The translations under genes and the position numbers were made by a program. A DNA stretch of 6,752 nucleotides from Verrucomicrobiota bacterium (GTDB lineage: Bacteria; Verrucomicrobiota; Verrucomicrobiia; Opitutales; Seribacteraceae): assembly GCA_014382645.1 (NCBI GenBank), contig JACNJI010000359.1, positions 1 to 6,752 of the forward strand. Direction: 5' to 3'. Below are positions 1 through 6,752 of the stretch, one piece after another. How positions within the stretch are numbered: position 1 is the stretch's first letter; every line of letters starts with the position of its first letter. The notes beneath the pieces were generated by a model. The model had not been told where the DNA came from, did not search any database, and was given only the letters and a program-made list of their open reading frames with translations.

Positions 1-87
1 GAAATAGCCGTTCAGGAGGGACTCGATCTCCTCAACGCCGATAACGAGTGCATCGGCGGCGAGTCTTTCCAATCACTTTTGTCGTGA
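1..87 (+). CDS. C-terminal end of an unidentified upstream gene (partial)
   Basis: Frame 1 is open from the left edge to a TGA at 85-87 and gives 28 residues ending in GGESFQSLLS. The start lies outside the window. The main support is position: the TGA overlaps a GTG codon at 84-86 (GTGA) that makes a sensible start for the next gene, a classic sign of translational coupling. The peptide is mildly acidic, has no membrane segment, and matches no family I recognise. Such a short open stretch could occur by chance, so confidence is moderate. If real, the gene is probably co-transcribed with the transporter-acyltransferase gene. Confidence 0.5.
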   Translation, partial: EIAVQEGLDLLNADNECIGGESFQSLLS

Positions 88-2651
88 ACAAATCAGGCAA
101 GCGTTTGCGGGATGCCGTTTGGCTGTTGATTGCCCAGACAATCGGAGCTTTCAACGACAATGCAGTGAAGTCGATGTTGCTCTTGATGGCGGGAGCATTG
201 TTCGGCGAAGTCGAAAAGGACCGTGTGAATCAACAACTGGGCTTGATGCTTATCGTGCCGTTCGTGCTTTTTGGCCCCTTGGCCGGGTGGTTGTCGGATC
301 GTTTTTCGAAGAGGTCGGTAGTCAGTCTGGCACTTCTTGCTCAAGTGGCGGGGTTGCTCGTGATCGGCATTGGCATAGGGATGCAGTGGTTGAACTTGGC
401 AATACTGGGTTTCTTTCTACTGGCCACTCAATCCGCAATGTTGTCTCCGGGAAAAAAAGGCATCCTCAAGGAATTGGTAGGCTCGGAGAAACTCGGCATG
501 GCTGTCGGTTGGATGGAAATGCTCACGATGGTGGGAATCCTTGGTGGGATTTACGTCGGAGCTTTGGCCTTCGGTTTTCTCAATGAGGATGGGACTCCCT
601 GGGAAGCCGGGCAATTGGTGGTCTTTTCGGTGGCGGGGTTGGCTTTCTTCTCTTGGCTAATATTCAAGCCGACGCCTTACACCGAGCCGAAAAGCGTCAA
701 ACCATTCGAGACCCCCATCCTATGGAGCCATTTTGGAGCGTTGCGTGAACTTCGCTCGTCTCGCCCTTTGTTTTTGGCAGCACTTGGAGACGCTTGGTTC
801 TGGGCTTTTGGCGGCTTCTTCTTTCTGGTTCTGGTCAAGTGGGCTGCCATAGTCGGGGATCCCGAACGTTTTGGTTTTTGGTTCGGGTTACTGGGAGTGG
901 GCATTATGCTTGGTAGCATGATTTTCGCTTACGTGGGCAGGGGTAGAGTAGAACTCGGGATCGTTCCCCTAGGAGCATTGGCGATTCCGGTAACGTTGGT
1001 TTGCCTTACCCTTTCGGATCCGATGGGCACTAGCTTTAACGCGTGTTGCGTGCTGCTTGGTATGGCCGGGGCATTCTTTTTCGTTCCCCTGAATGCCTTT
1101 CTGCAGGATCGGGCGGGTGAGGAGAGGCGGGGGCGTGTCGTAGCCGCCTCAAACCTTCTCACGAATTTGCTGAGTGTTGCATTTATCGGGATTCACGCCT
1201 TGTTGTCGTACCTGAACTTTAATCCGCTCGAGGAACTATGGGTAATGGTTGTGCCCTCTGTCTTGATTGCCGGTTTCGTGTGGTTTTTGTTGCCCGAGGA
1301 AATTTTCAGAATAGCGACAAGAGCTCTAACCCGAATTTTTTATCGATTGAGCGTTAAGGGGGTAGAGAACCTTCCGAAAAAAGGCGGAGCGTTGATTCTT
1401 TGCAATCACGTGTCTTACGCCGATCCAGTGATGATTGGAGTGAGTCTGCCGCGTTATCTTCAATTTATCGCCTTTTCCGGTCTTGCTGAAAGTCGGTTGG
1501 TTCGTTTTGTGTTTCGTCTTACTTCAGCCATTCCCGTTTCTCCGAGTCGGGCCAAGGAAGCCATCGTCAAATCCTCGGAGATATTGCGTTCCGGGGATGC
1601 CATTTGTATCTTTCCCGAAGGAGGTATTTCCCGAGTCGGTCCGTTGCTCGGTTTTAAAAAGGGCTTCGAGTTGATCGCTCGAAAGGGGCAAGCACCCGTT
1701 GTGCCGGCATATTTAGACGGTGTGTGGGGGTCCATCTTTAGCTTTTCGGATGGGAAGTTCCTTCGGAAATGGCCTCGACGGCTTCCTTATCCCGTTCGTT
1801 TCCATGTTGGCGAACCAATTCCCGCGAAGGAAGCCACTGTCGATCGCGTTCGCCGTTCGATGTTTCGCTTGGCTCGGGAAGCTTTCTCGGAAAGGAAGGA
1901 CTTGGTGCGACCTTTGAGTTTGGCGATAAAGGCTTCCTTATTACGAGACCGATCAGCACCGTTCCTTGTGGAGGTCGGCGGGAAAATCTGGACACGGGAA
2001 GAGTTTTACGGAAAAGCCAAAAATCTGACCGGTTCCGAAGTGAAGTTCGAAGAAGTGGAAGGTGTCGCTTGTATTCCTGATGTTTGCCTTCGTTTGGCAG
2101 GTTGCTCTCTCCGTGATGAGGAAATTCAGACTGCAGGGTTTTCTTGGCCGACCCCCGAATTGATCGCTAGCGTTATGCGCATCATGGAGACCAATCTCTG
2201 GAACGAGCCCGCTTTTCGAATTCAAATGGAGGGGGCGTTCGATTCGGCTTGGGATCAAACTTGGTGCTTGTGGGCACCCCTGCTGGGAGATTTGTCCGTA
2301 AAGGATGAGGGAGATGGAACGCTCACGCTCGGTAATCCCGGAGACTTGAACTCATTTACCGCCAAAACCTTCACTGGTCTTGCGGTCTCCGGTTTAGGTG
2401 TAGTCGCGATGAATCTTCCCAACCCTCCCGAGGAAATTAATCCTGATGGTCAAAAAGGAACCACTGAGGGGTCGGTTGGTCGAATCCTTCCCGGTGTGGA
2501 GGCTAGGGTGGTGTCCGATGGTTCGGATGAGGCACTACCGGTTGGGGAAGAAGGCGATCTTCAAGTGGCGGGTGTCTCGGGAGAATGGACATCAGCAAAT
2601 CTCAAAGCCCGTTTCGACATTGAAGGATTTCTCTGGTTGACGGAGACGTGA
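84..2651 (+). CDS. Aas-like fusion: LplT-type MFS transporter + PlsC acyltransferase + degenerate acyl-ACP synthetase remnant
   Basis: This is an 855-residue inner-membrane protein. Residues ~10-405 form a major-facilitator domain with about 11-12 hydrophobic segments, an LplT-like FNDN motif at 23-26 and a GPLAGWLSDR loop at 64-73. Residues ~408-608 are a PlsC acyltransferase with the catalytic HX4D box (H442, D447) and an FPEG motif at 510-513. Residues ~609-855 resemble a collapsed AMP-binding ligase. In the known family, Aas and LplT flip lysophospholipid across the inner membrane and re-acylate it; Aas also activates fatty acids onto ACP. Here the first two roles look intact and the ligase looks dead. 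I chose GTG 84 because it overlaps the previous stop by four bases and leaves a normal short N-terminus. GTG 48 (867 residues) is the alternative. Neither has a good ribosome binding site. The downstream gap shows no clear terminator. Confidence 0.88.
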   Translation: MNKSGKRLRDAVWLLIAQTIGAFNDNAVKSMLLLMAGALFGEVEKDRVNQQLGLMLIVPFVLFGPLAGWLSDRFSKRSVVSLALLAQVAGLLVIGIGIGMQWLNLAILGFFLLATQSAMLSPGKKGILKELVGSEKLGMAVGWMEMLTMVGILGGIYVGALAFGFLNEDGTPWEAGQLVVFSVAGLAFFSWLIFKPTPYTEPKSVKPFETPILWSHFGALRELRSSRPLFLAALGDAWFWAFGGFFFLVLVKWAAIVGDPERFGFWFGLLGVGIMLGSMIFAYVGRGRVELGIVPLGALAIPVTLVCLTLSDPMGTSFNACCVLLGMAGAFFFVPLNAFLQDRAGEERRGRVVAASNLLTNLLSVAFIGIHALLSYLNFNPLEELWVMVVPSVLIAGFVWFLLPEEIFRIATRALTRIFYRLSVKGVENLPKKGGALILCNHVSYADPVMIGVSLPRYLQFIAFSGLAESRLVRFVFRLTSAIPVSPSRAKEAIVKSSEILRSGDAICIFPEGGISRVGPLLGFKKGFELIARKGQAPVVPAYLDGVWGSIFSFSDGKFLRKWPRRLPYPVRFHVGEPIPAKEATVDRVRRSMFRLAREAFSERKDLVRPLSLAIKASLLRDRSAPFLVEVGGKIWTREEFYGKAKNLTGSEVKFEEVEGVACIPDVCLRLAGCSLRDEEIQTAGFSWPTPELIASVMRIMETNLWNEPAFRIQMEGAFDSAWDQTWCLWAPLLGDLSVKDEGDGTLTLGNPGDLNSFTAKTFTGLAVSGLGVVAMNLPNPPEEINPDGQKGTTEGSVGRILPGVEARVVSDGSDEALPVGEEGDLQVAGVSGEWTSANLKARFDIEGFLWLTET
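1908..2651 (+). other. Remnant of an acyl-ACP synthetase / AMP-binding domain at the end of the Aas-like protein
   Basis: Several stretches keep the order of an AMP-forming acyl ligase. GKIWTREEFYGKAKNL resembles the N-terminal 'T..EL...A..LA' block. A 'FDSAWDQTWCLWAPLLGDL' stretch resembles the FHSFG...LWLPLL block. GSVGRILPGVEARVV (residues 796-810) matches the GSVGRPLPGVEVRIV block, followed by a PVGEEGDLQVAG match. The Gly/Ser/Thr-rich phosphate loop, the YGxTE motif and the entire C-terminal lysine-bearing subdomain are not visible. The protein stops at GFLWLTET, where active enzymes have a GW..TGD motif. About 245 residues remain of the usual ~500. The frame stays open, so this is in-frame erosion, not a recent frameshift. 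A non-catalytic role cannot be excluded. Confidence 0.7.
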
Positions 2652-2751
2652 GCAAGCTCTTGACCTTTCCCTCTTTCCACTGGGCAGTCTTTTTGCTAGT
2701 AAAGGCAAGCTTTTGCAAAGCAAGGAATTCTCAGCTTTCCGAACTTCAATT

Positions 2752-3759
2752 ATGACAAAACCCTATTTCCCCGAGGAATCCATTACATTTGCCCGCAATA
2801 TCGAGCTGTTGCGGGGACATCGCGTTGCTGTTCTGGGACATCGCAGACCCGATGGCGACTGCATCGGGTCTCAAATCGCCCTTGCTAGAGTATTAAACGC
2901 TACAGGTATTGAAGCAGTGGCCGTGAACGCCGACCCTATTCCGAGGACCCTGAAGGCTTTCGTCGGAGATACGCCGTTCTTTCTCGCTGTCGATTTGCCT
3001 GAGGGCGAATTTCTCGCCGTCTCGGTAGATTGCGCAGACCATGGGAGAGTCGGGGACTCCGTTCGTGATCGATTTCCCAAGGTCCTTTTGAATATCGACC
3101 ACCATGTTTCCAATACCCTTTATGGGGAGACGAATCTCATCTTGCCCGAGGCCTGCGCAACTGGAGAAATTCTTGCGGGCCTTTTCTTCGATAACGAGTT
3201 GACGGTGGATTCTGTAGCTGCCCAAGCCCTTTATCTGGGGATAGCGACCGATACCGGACAGTTTTGTTATTCCGGCACCACGGCCAGTGTGTTCGACATA
3301 TGCAGGAGGTTGTGCGAACTTGGCGCCAGTCCTTCCCAAGCTGCTCATGAACTTTACGAATGTGAAAAACCGGGTCGTATTCAGTTGTTGCAGCGTTTTC
3401 TGGCAAGCTTTCGAATGGAGCATGACGATCGCGTATGCATCGGTTCCATCACCGATGACTTTTATAACGAAACGAATACAAAGCCCGAGGATGCAGAAAA
3501 TTTCGTGGATTATTCCCGTTCTCTGGATGGCGTCGAAATCGGAAGCCTTCTCGAGGAGCGTAACGGTCAGTTGAAAGGAAGTCTGAGGGCGAAGGAGAAT
3601 CGTTATCGTGTAGACCTGCTGGCCAAGCGGTTTTCGGGTGGTGGTCATGCTTGTGCCGCCGGGTTCAACGTGGAACGAAAACTGGAGGATTTTTATCCTG
3701 AATTTGTAACTGCCATTGGTGAACACCTGAGGCAGGTCGAAAACGGAGGGCTTTCCTGA
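2752..3759 (+). CDS. DHH/DHHA1 family phosphoesterase, NrnA-like (oligoribonuclease / pAp phosphatase type)
   Basis: A predicted cytoplasmic metal-dependent phosphoesterase of 335 residues, close to the ~315 of NrnA proteins. The DHH domain carries [11 protein letters not shown] (H30, D34, D36), VDCAD (D93), IDHHVSN (D116, H117, H118) and a GIATDTGQF motif, all expected metal ligands. The DHHA1 domain ends with the substrate-binding GGGHACAAG motif at 296-304. Family members degrade short RNA oligonucleotides and often dephosphorylate 3'-phosphoadenosine 5'-phosphate (pAp); the exact substrate here is an inference. ATG 2752 is chosen as the start but has no Shine-Dalgarno site. An in-frame TTG at 2713, with AAAGG 7 bases upstream, would add 13 residues. 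The gene overlaps truB by one base (TGATG). DHH genes next to truB and ribF are common in bacteria and fit an RNA-turnover setting. Confidence 0.93.
   Translation: MTKPYFPEESITFARNIELLRGHRVAVLGHRRPDGDCIGSQIALARVLNATGIEAVAVNADPIPRTLKAFVGDTPFFLAVDLPEGEFLAVSVDCADHGRVGDSVRDRFPKVLLNIDHHVSNTLYGETNLILPEACATGEILAGLFFDNELTVDSVAAQALYLGIATDTGQFCYSGTTASVFDICRRLCELGASPSQAAHELYECEKPGRIQLLQRFLASFRMEHDDRVCIGSITDDFYNETNTKPEDAENFVDYSRSLDGVEIGSLLEERNGQLKGSLRAKENRYRVDLLAKRFSGGGHACAAGFNVERKLEDFYPEFVTAIGEHLRQVENGGLS
3745..3750 (+). promoter_or_regulatory. Shine-Dalgarno site of truB
   Basis: GGAGGG lies 8 bases before the ATG at 3759, inside the last codons of the phosphoesterase gene. It is the only strong ribosome binding site seen at a gene start in this window. 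It fixes the truB start and indicates that truB can recruit ribosomes itself despite the one-base overlap. Confidence 0.75.
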
Positions 3760-4487
3760 TGAATCAAAGAGGCGGAGATTTCGAGGGCATATTACTTGTC
3801 GACAAACCACAGGGGATAACTTCCCATGACGTTGTCGACCGTTTGCGGCGCAAGATCAGCATGAAGCGCATCGGTCACGCCGGCACACTTGACCCGATGG
3901 CCACCGGACTGTTGATTATGCTGATTGGCAAGGCGACCAAGACATCGCAATATCTGATTAGCCTCGGCAAGACTTATGAGGGGACCATTAAGTTTGGCGT
4001 CGAGACCGATAGCCAGGATGCCGATGGCGCGATAGTGGCCGAGAAACCTTTGCCCGATGATCTTTCCACTGAAAGAGTGAGTAAGGAGATGGAGGGATTT
4101 CTGGGCGACCAATACCAGCTCCCTCCGATGTTCTCCGCCAAGAAAATCGGTGGTGTGCCACTTTACAAGCTGGCTCGGAAAGGCAAGACCGTGGAGCGCG
4201 AGCCACGCTTCATTCGCATCAACAAATTCGAGCTTCTTCGTTTTGAATCGCCCGAGGTCGACTTTCGGATGTCGAGCAGCAAAGGCACTTACGTGCGGAC
4301 TGTCGCCCATGACCTCGGCCAGAATCTCGGTTGCGGCGCTCACCTGATCTCATTGAGGCGTACCCATATCGACCAGTTCGACATCGAGGACGGCAGAACT
4401 CTCGAGGCCATTGAGCAAAGCCCACTTTCTGAATTCGGCGACATGCTTATTCCCGTACACAAGGCAGTTCCTACACACGTGCTGTGA
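3759..4487 (+). CDS. truB: tRNA pseudouridine(55) synthase TruB
   Basis: TruB converts uridine 55 in the T-loop of tRNAs to pseudouridine in the cytoplasm. The 242-residue product opens with [17 protein letters not shown]. It has the signature [14 protein letters not shown] with catalytic Asp45, the KTYEG motif with Tyr73, a [21 protein letters not shown] block at 120-140, and [13 protein letters not shown] at 175-187 with the conserved Arg180. It ends about 45 residues after LRRTH. E. coli and B. subtilis TruB are about 310 residues with a C-terminal PUA-like domain, for which there is no space here, so this is a compact catalytic-core form. The start follows a good GGAGGG site. The stop shares GTGA with the ribF start, so the two are probably translationally coupled. 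Confidence 0.97.
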   Translation: MNQRGGDFEGILLVDKPQGITSHDVVDRLRRKISMKRIGHAGTLDPMATGLLIMLIGKATKTSQYLISLGKTYEGTIKFGVETDSQDADGAIVAEKPLPDDLSTERVSKEMEGFLGDQYQLPPMFSAKKIGGVPLYKLARKGKTVEREPRFIRINKFELLRFESPEVDFRMSSSKGTYVRTVAHDLGQNLGCGAHLISLRRTHIDQFDIEDGRTLEAIEQSPLSEFGDMLIPVHKAVPTHVL

Positions 4488-5443
4488 ACCTTCCCTCGGT
4501 CGTCGGTTCCCTCGCCGAGTTGGGAGAACGGGAATCGAAACCGATTTGCTTAGCCATCGGCATGTTCGATGGGGTTCATCGTGGGCATCGAACAGTGCTC
4601 GAACTTGCCGTGGGTGAAGCCCGCTCTGTCAATGGACTGGCAGTTGCTCTCACCTTCCCTGAGCATCCTGCCAAGTTTCTAAGACCGGGGAAAGAGCCTC
4701 CTCTGCTTATGAATGCCGAGGCAAAGGCGAAGCTCCTACTCGATTGTGGGGCGGATTGCGTGGTGTTGAGGACCTTCGACGAGTCCTTTGCCGATGTCCC
4801 TTCGGAAGACTTTCTCGCTTACTTGAAGGAAAACCTTTCCTCTCTTCACTGTGTTTGCGTGGGAGAAAATTTCCATTTTGGTAAGGATAGAATTGGAGAC
4901 GCCGATTATTTGCGAAAGAATGGCGATCGGTATGGATTGAAGGTTTGCATCGCCGATGGCATTCTGGATGGCGACGAACCCATTAGCAGTTCCCGTATTC
5001 GTGAAGCCCTGTCTTCCGGCCGGATCAAAAAAGTCAACCGGATGCTCGGTTATTCGTACTCTGTTTTCGGAGAAATGGCAAAAGGCAGGGGCTTGGGTAG
5101 TGAAATAGGCTTTCCCACCCTCAACCTGCCATGGGTTCCCGAGGCTCGACCTGCTTACGGGGTCTATTTAGTCGAGGTCACCTGTCCGAATCCGTCCGGG
5201 CCTAAATACGCTGTGGCCAACTACGGTGTTCGTCCGACGGTCGAAGGGGTGGATGTTCAGCCGCTATTGGAAGTACACCTCCTCGGGGAAGAGGACTTTT
5301 CATCTTACAAGCCCGGTGACGAACTTTCTGTGGAACTGCATCGCTTTCTCCGCCCCGAACGCAAGTTCGATTCCCTCGATTCCCTGAAAACCCAAATTGC
5401 CGCAGACAAGATAGAAGCCGAAAAGCTTGTCCTCACGCTTTAG
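4484..5443 (+). CDS. ribF: Bifunctional riboflavin kinase / FAD synthetase RibF
   Basis: RibF phosphorylates riboflavin to FMN and then adenylylates FMN to FAD. The 319-residue product has the usual length. The N-terminal FAD synthetase (nucleotidyltransferase) half has [10 protein letters not shown] at 26-35, LTFPEHP at 56-62, [14 protein letters not shown] at 126-139 and [10 protein letters not shown] at 167-176. The C-terminal riboflavin kinase half has [15 protein letters not shown] at 201-215 (the PTxN metal/nucleotide motif), [19 protein letters not shown] with the conserved Glu, and a final LRPERKF region. Start GTG 4484 overlaps the truB stop by four bases. It has no Shine-Dalgarno site, so translation probably depends on ribosomes ending truB. 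Nothing resembling an FMN riboswitch precedes the cluster. Its stop abuts a serpin pseudogene on the other strand. Confidence 0.97.
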   Translation: MNLPSVVGSLAELGERESKPICLAIGMFDGVHRGHRTVLELAVGEARSVNGLAVALTFPEHPAKFLRPGKEPPLLMNAEAKAKLLLDCGADCVVLRTFDESFADVPSEDFLAYLKENLSSLHCVCVGENFHFGKDRIGDADYLRKNGDRYGLKVCIADGILDGDEPISSSRIREALSSGRIKKVNRMLGYSYSVFGEMAKGRGLGSEIGFPTLNLPWVPEARPAYGVYLVEVTCPNPSGPKYAVANYGVRPTVEGVDVQPLLEVHLLGEEDFSSYKPGDELSVELHRFLRPERKFDSLDSLKTQIAADKIEAEKLVLTL

Positions 5444-5458
5444 TACAAGGGGCGATGC

Positions 5459-5475
5459 AAGGTAACCCTTACCTT
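5459..5475. terminator. Small hairpin between convergent ribF and serpin remnant, possible weak terminator
   Basis: AAGGTAA-CCC-TTACCTT is a perfect 7-base inverted repeat with a 3-base loop, beginning 16 bases after the ribF stop. The stem has only two G:C pairs and no T-run follows on either strand. An overlapping AACCC...GGGTT pairing (5464-5481) competes with it. It is the only candidate at this convergent junction, and evidence for termination is weak. Confidence 0.2.
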
Positions 5476-5687
5476 TGGGTTGAGCTTTCGCAAAGCCTGT
5501 ATCTCGTCCGATATGTATAGCTTTTCCGGGGCCACAATGCATTGGCGACGGAGACCTGTCCTCCTCCCTTCTTTTGAACTTCCTTCAACCCCCAGTTTGA
5601 GGCCCGAGAACTCGGCGTGTAGTCGTTCGCGCCCCAGAGGCTCGCCTTCCTTGTAAGGGAACGAGGGGAACTCGAGAGCCTTGGCCA

Positions 5688-5705
5688 TTTCGGTTTCGGT
5701 TTCGG
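5688..5705. repeat. Three tandem TTTCGG hexamers inside the serpin remnant
   Basis: Three exact TTTCGG copies, followed by a partial TTTC, lie in the serpin pseudogene. On the coding strand they read as repeated GAA-ACC codons, giving GETETETEMA where serpins usually have GETxxEMA. The array therefore looks like one extra in-frame hexamer gained by slippage. Confidence 0.7.
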
Positions 5706-5945
5706 TTTCTCCTCTTGCCCCGGCATAAGTCATGGCGAGAGCGGTGGAGATGCTGTAGGGCGAAAGGAACAGGTTACCTTTCTCGTCGTTCAACTGGTCA
5801 ATACAACTTGAGAGTGAACTGGGTGTTCCCTGCGACCATGGCTCCGACGTCGGCAATGGGCTTAGCTACGGTGGTGGTCGCGAAGACCACGAGGGTGAGC
5901 AGGATGCTGACAGAAGTTTTAATGGTTGATTGAGGGTTTCCCGGA

Positions 5946-6752
5946 TTATTGTGTGGGCGGTTTGGCCTCACGAATCATGGCCCCGGCTTCGTCGTTGAGG
6001 ATGAGAACGGCGAAACGGTCGACGTCGTCGAGCTGGCCCGTGTTGAGAGAAACGTAGTCGAACTTTCCGCGCAGGTCCGTGTATCCGTCCTTGTAGAACT
6101 TGACTCTTCCGTCGTTCATCCGGGCGTAGACCTTGACGTAGGTGAAGGGCAAGGGTTTGGCGTTTTCTTCCCCGGTCACTCTAACTCTGCCGTAGCTTTC
6201 CGTAACCTCGACTCGCAGGCGGTTCGCGTAATAGGCCTTGGCCTTGCGGATGCCGCCCGCCTCGATCTCGATCATGACGTTGGCCTCGCGGTACTTCTCG
6301 GGCAAGGCGAAGACGTGGTTCTCGGCGTCGGGAAGCTTCACGCTCTGCGTCCCGTTGGGCAGGACGAATGTGAATTGCTCGGTGTCGTCGCTGACGAAGG
6401 GTCGTCGGGAAAACAGGAGTTCGACCTCCATCGGGTAGTAATTGATCCGGACGTCCTTCAGGTTGCGGTAGTTGATGGTTACTTCACCATTCACAACCTC
6501 GAAGTCGAAAGCCGGTTCGGTTGCCGCCAAGTCCTCGATCTTCTGTTCGCGGTTTTCTTCGTCGATTACCTTGGGCGCCGCACCTTGCTCGATCTCCTTC
6601 ACCTGTCCGGTCACCGAGGCGAAACGTTTGCGCCAGCGTTCGACCGGGTAGTCCGCGTACTTGGCGGACAGTTTTTTCGCCTTTGCGACGTCGCCCTCGT
6701 AATGTTCAACGTTGCAGGCGACGTCGAGGTCCTCGAGCTTCTCCTCTAAGGC
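5946..6752 (-). CDS. C-terminal part of a large uncharacterised protein with a terminal beta-sandwich-like domain (partial, 5' end outside window)
   Basis: The - strand frame is open from the right edge to TAA at 5946-5948, giving 268 residues without a start. An internal GTG at 6612-6614 could be mistaken for one, but coding-like sequence continues upstream. The first ~65 residues look helical and charged (EGDVAKAKKLSAKYADYPVE, then RWRKRF). A charged linker follows, then a strand-rich stretch that includes VNGEVTINYRNL, INYYPMEVELLFSRRPF and a 'FVLPNGTQSVKLP' segment. The last ~75 residues (FTYVKVYARMNDG, FYKDGYTDLRGKFDYVSLNT, FAVLILNDEAGAMI) resemble a compact transthyretin-like or carboxypeptidase-regulatory-like fold. 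I have an impression of similar C-termini in very long hypothetical proteins of Planctomycetes-Verrucomicrobia-type bacteria, but cannot name a family. Export is inferred from the domain style only. No catalytic motif is seen. It is the likely upstream partner of the serpin remnant. Confidence 0.82.
   Translation of the reverse strand, partial: ALEEKLEDLDVACNVEHYEGDVAKAKKLSAKYADYPVERWRKRFASVTGQVKEIEQGAAPKVIDEENREQKIEDLAATEPAFDFEVVNGEVTINYRNLKDVRINYYPMEVELLFSRRPFVSDDTEQFTFVLPNGTQSVKLPDAENHVFALPEKYREANVMIEIEAGGIRKAKAYYANRLRVEVTESYGRVRVTGEENAKPLPFTYVKVYARMNDGRVKFYKDGYTDLRGKFDYVSLNTGQLDDVDRFAVLILNDEAGAMIREAKPPTQ

Larger units (their letters stand above)
5444..5923 (-). pseudogene. Serpin (serine protease inhibitor) pseudogene, frameshifted and truncated
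   Basis: Reading leftwards from 5923: an ATT where ATG is expected, then KTSVSILLTLVVFATTTVA, a good signal peptide, then ...NTQFTLKLY. At ~5800 an extra base creates TGA and the frame shifts to DQLNDEKGNLFLSPYSIS and ALAMTYAGARGETETETEMA, the hallmark N-terminal serpin block. At a five-base G run (C run at 5589-5593 on the + strand) it shifts again to LKEVQKKGGGQVSVANALWP. Between ~5508 and 5531 a third shift leads to a weaker SDEIQALRKLN match, after which similarity fades (~5479). About 150 of ~400 serpin residues remain; the later sheets, hinge and reactive-centre loop are absent. In life it would have been an exported protease inhibitor. It follows a - strand gene by 22 bases without a clear ribosome binding site. 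Sequencing error alone would not explain the missing C-terminus. Confidence 0.87.

Noticed and set aside
14..35. AGGAG...CTCCT mini-hairpin and Shine-Dalgarno-like AGGAGG near the left edge
   Set aside because: It lies about 28 bases before GTG 48 and over 60 before GTG 84, too far to serve either start, and falls inside the upstream reading frame.
2660..2702. Possible promoter before the DHH gene (TTGACC at 2660-2665, or TTTCCA at 2674-2679 with TAGTAA at 2697-2702)
   Set aside because: TTGACC has no -10 box at proper spacing. The second pair has 17-base spacing but matches consensus poorly (4/6 and 3/6). Too weak to call.
2709..2721. GCTTT-TGC-AAAGC inverted repeat in the gap before the DHH gene
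   Set aside because: The arms are five bases, it is AT-rich, and it has no T-run; it could easily arise by chance.
2893..3810. 305-residue open frame on the - strand across the DHH phosphoesterase gene
   Set aside because: The + strand carries all DHH/DHHA1 motifs. The antisense frame has no family resemblance and would span the operon junction.
3792..4343. 183-residue - strand frame opposite truB
   Set aside because: It is a shadow of the strongly conserved truB frame and shows no motif of its own.
5440..5856. 138-residue - strand frame taken as an intact small gene
   Set aside because: It holds the serpin N-terminal block but its own start is out of phase with the serpin signal peptide, and its second half leaves the serpin frame. 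It is one fragment of the pseudogene.
5949..6749. 266-residue open frame on the + strand opposite the partial - strand gene
   Set aside because: It is rich in Val, Leu and Asp, as expected for the antisense of a GC-rich coding frame, and has no recognisable motif. The - strand frame has domain-like sequence and runs through the window edge.

Overview
The window reads as chromosomal DNA of a bacterium from or near the Verrucomicrobiota. This is an inference from three things: an Aas-like fusion of transporter and acyltransferase, the order DHH phosphoesterase–truB–ribF, and few clear Shine-Dalgarno sites. No species can be named. There are no RNA genes, CRISPR arrays, insertion sequences or phage genes.

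Region 1 (1-2651, + strand): the last 28 codons of an unidentified gene end in a GTGA overlap with a long gene. That gene encodes an LplT-like major-facilitator membrane domain fused to a PlsC-type acyltransferase. Its last ~245 residues are a shrunken, motif-less remnant of an acyl-ACP synthetase (AMP-binding) domain. It looks like an Aas protein that kept lysophospholipid flipping and acylation but lost fatty-acid activation.

Region 2 (2652-5443, + strand): after a ~100-base gap comes a tight housekeeping cluster of an NrnA-like DHH/DHHA1 phosphoesterase, truB (tRNA pseudouridine-55 synthase) and ribF (riboflavin kinase/FAD synthetase). The junctions overlap by 1 and 4 bases, so the three are probably one operon. 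All expected catalytic motifs are present. TruB is short and has no room for a C-terminal PUA-like domain.

Region 3 (5444-5923, - strand): a serpin pseudogene faces ribF tail to tail. The signal peptide, the serpin N-terminal block and the ANALWP block are readable only across three frames. The start codon is ATT where ATG is expected, and the last ~60% of a serpin, including the reactive-centre loop, is absent.

Region 4 (5946-6752, - strand): the C-terminal 268 codons of a larger protein, probably exported, whose start lies beyond the window. Its last ~75 residues look like a small beta-sandwich domain. It lies 22 bases upstream of the serpin remnant and in the same direction, so the two may once have been co-transcribed.

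The most notable finding is the degenerate ligase end of the Aas-like protein, followed by the broken serpin and the uncharacterised protein behind it. I found no convincing new multi-gene system.
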